Assembly: GCA_040289115.1 (NCBI GenBank)
Contig: PSKS01000026.1
Span: 1 to 31,649, forward strand
Length of the DNA stretch: 31,649 nt
Source: JAUQQI01 sp040289115
GTDB lineage: Bacteria; Chloroflexota; Dehalococcoidia; JAUQQI01
Direction of reading: 5' to 3'
The notes below the pieces were generated by a model. That model saw nothing but the letters and a program-made list of their open reading frames with translations, searched no databases and was not told the origin of the DNA. Below are positions 31,465 to 31,649 of the stretch, one piece after another; position 1 is the first letter of the stretch, and every line of letters begins with the position of its first letter. A program made the position numbers and the translations under genes.

Positions 31465-31649
31465 GCCTCATCCTGACCGCGGCCGTGGTTGGGCTATTTC
31501 TGCTGGGCTCCCTTGTTATCACCCTGACGGGGGACCTGGGCCCGACCGGGAGGCAGAATCCGGCCCGAACCCCAACCGCGTCCCCATCGCCGACCGTCCC
31601 CACACTGGCCCCCAGCCCGGTGGGGGCCATGGGCACCCCGGCCCCGCCA
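31440..31649 (+). CDS. Membrane-anchored protein with Pro/Thr/Ser linker (3' end outside window)
   Basis: ATG at 31440 opens a frame that reaches the window edge (70 codons seen). Residues about 8-30 form a transmembrane helix (LILTAAVVGLFLLGSLVITL); after residue 40 the sequence is a low-complexity extracytoplasmic linker (RTPTASPSPTVPTLAPSP). This is the architecture of an anchored extracellular protein whose functional domain lies beyond the window. An upstream in-frame TAA at 31413 limits the start. No Shine-Dalgarno sequence precedes the ATG. Confidence 0.6.
   Translation, partial: MPRSGQQLSLILTAAVVGLFLLGSLVITLTGDLGPTGRQNPARTPTASPSPTVPTLAPSPVGAMGTPAPP

Overview
This 31.6 kb window is a gene-dense, high-GC (about two thirds by eye) bacterial chromosome segment. 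It carries a full-length Rho factor, one tRNA and ordinary metabolic genes, with no phage, plasmid, IS element or CRISPR array. Several features point to a thermophilic member of the Chloroflexota or a close relative. These are a TtuB/TtuA tRNA-thiolation pair, a short archaeal/Thermotoga-type S-adenosylhomocysteine hydrolase, a PAC2-family protein, twin-arginine lipoproteins with Pro/Thr/Ser linkers, and secreted proteins with Chloroflexota-style end domains. The assignment is an inference; no 16S gene is present.

Layout. 1-2.4 kb: the end of comF, a secreted beta-propeller and a membrane-anchored protein. 2.4-4.6 kb: a short-chain dehydrogenase coupled to a secreted CrtC/AttH-like protein. 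4.7-7.4 kb: an ABC importer of the nitrate/sulfonate class with its own promoter. 7.5-10.1 kb: a GT4 glycosyltransferase, a DinB protein and a propeller protein. 10.1-11.7 kb: a small possibly frameshifted gene and the PAC2 gene, which has a textbook promoter giving a nearly leaderless mRNA. 11.7-14.7 kb: a tripartite tricarboxylate transporter operon (tctC-tctB-tctA order) with a long leader. 15.2-15.9 kb: a thioredoxin-like gene broken by a frameshift, behind a promoter with a perfect palindrome between -35 and -10. 16.0-18.9 kb: CpsB-type phosphatase, RmlA and RmlB (dTDP-sugar/exopolysaccharide), again nearly leaderless. 19-22 kb: rho, transaldolase, a second dehydrogenase and a 63-residue coiled-coil protein. 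22.2-23.5 kb: tRNA-Gly(TCC) followed by ttuB-ttuA. 23.5-28.5 kb: a five-gene minus-strand operon mtnA-mtnP-pfkB-GNAT-ahcY that handles both by-products of S-adenosylmethionine use. 28.6-31.1 kb: DNA polymerase X coupled to an unknown gene. 31.1-31.6 kb: two membrane proteins diverging from a palindromic -10 box.

Common themes. Promoters are well conserved (TTGAC-type -35, usually 18 and sometimes 17 bases, then TATA-type -10). Genes overlap by 1-14 bases. All seven convergent junctions are 45 bases or shorter with no obvious intrinsic terminator, which fits reliance on Rho. The most distinctive observations are the SAM by-product operon, the sulfur carrier whose Gly-Gly codons double as the ribosome-binding site of its partner enzyme and which carries a six-residue tail after Gly-Gly, the palindrome-in-promoter thioredoxin locus, and the nearly leaderless promoters.
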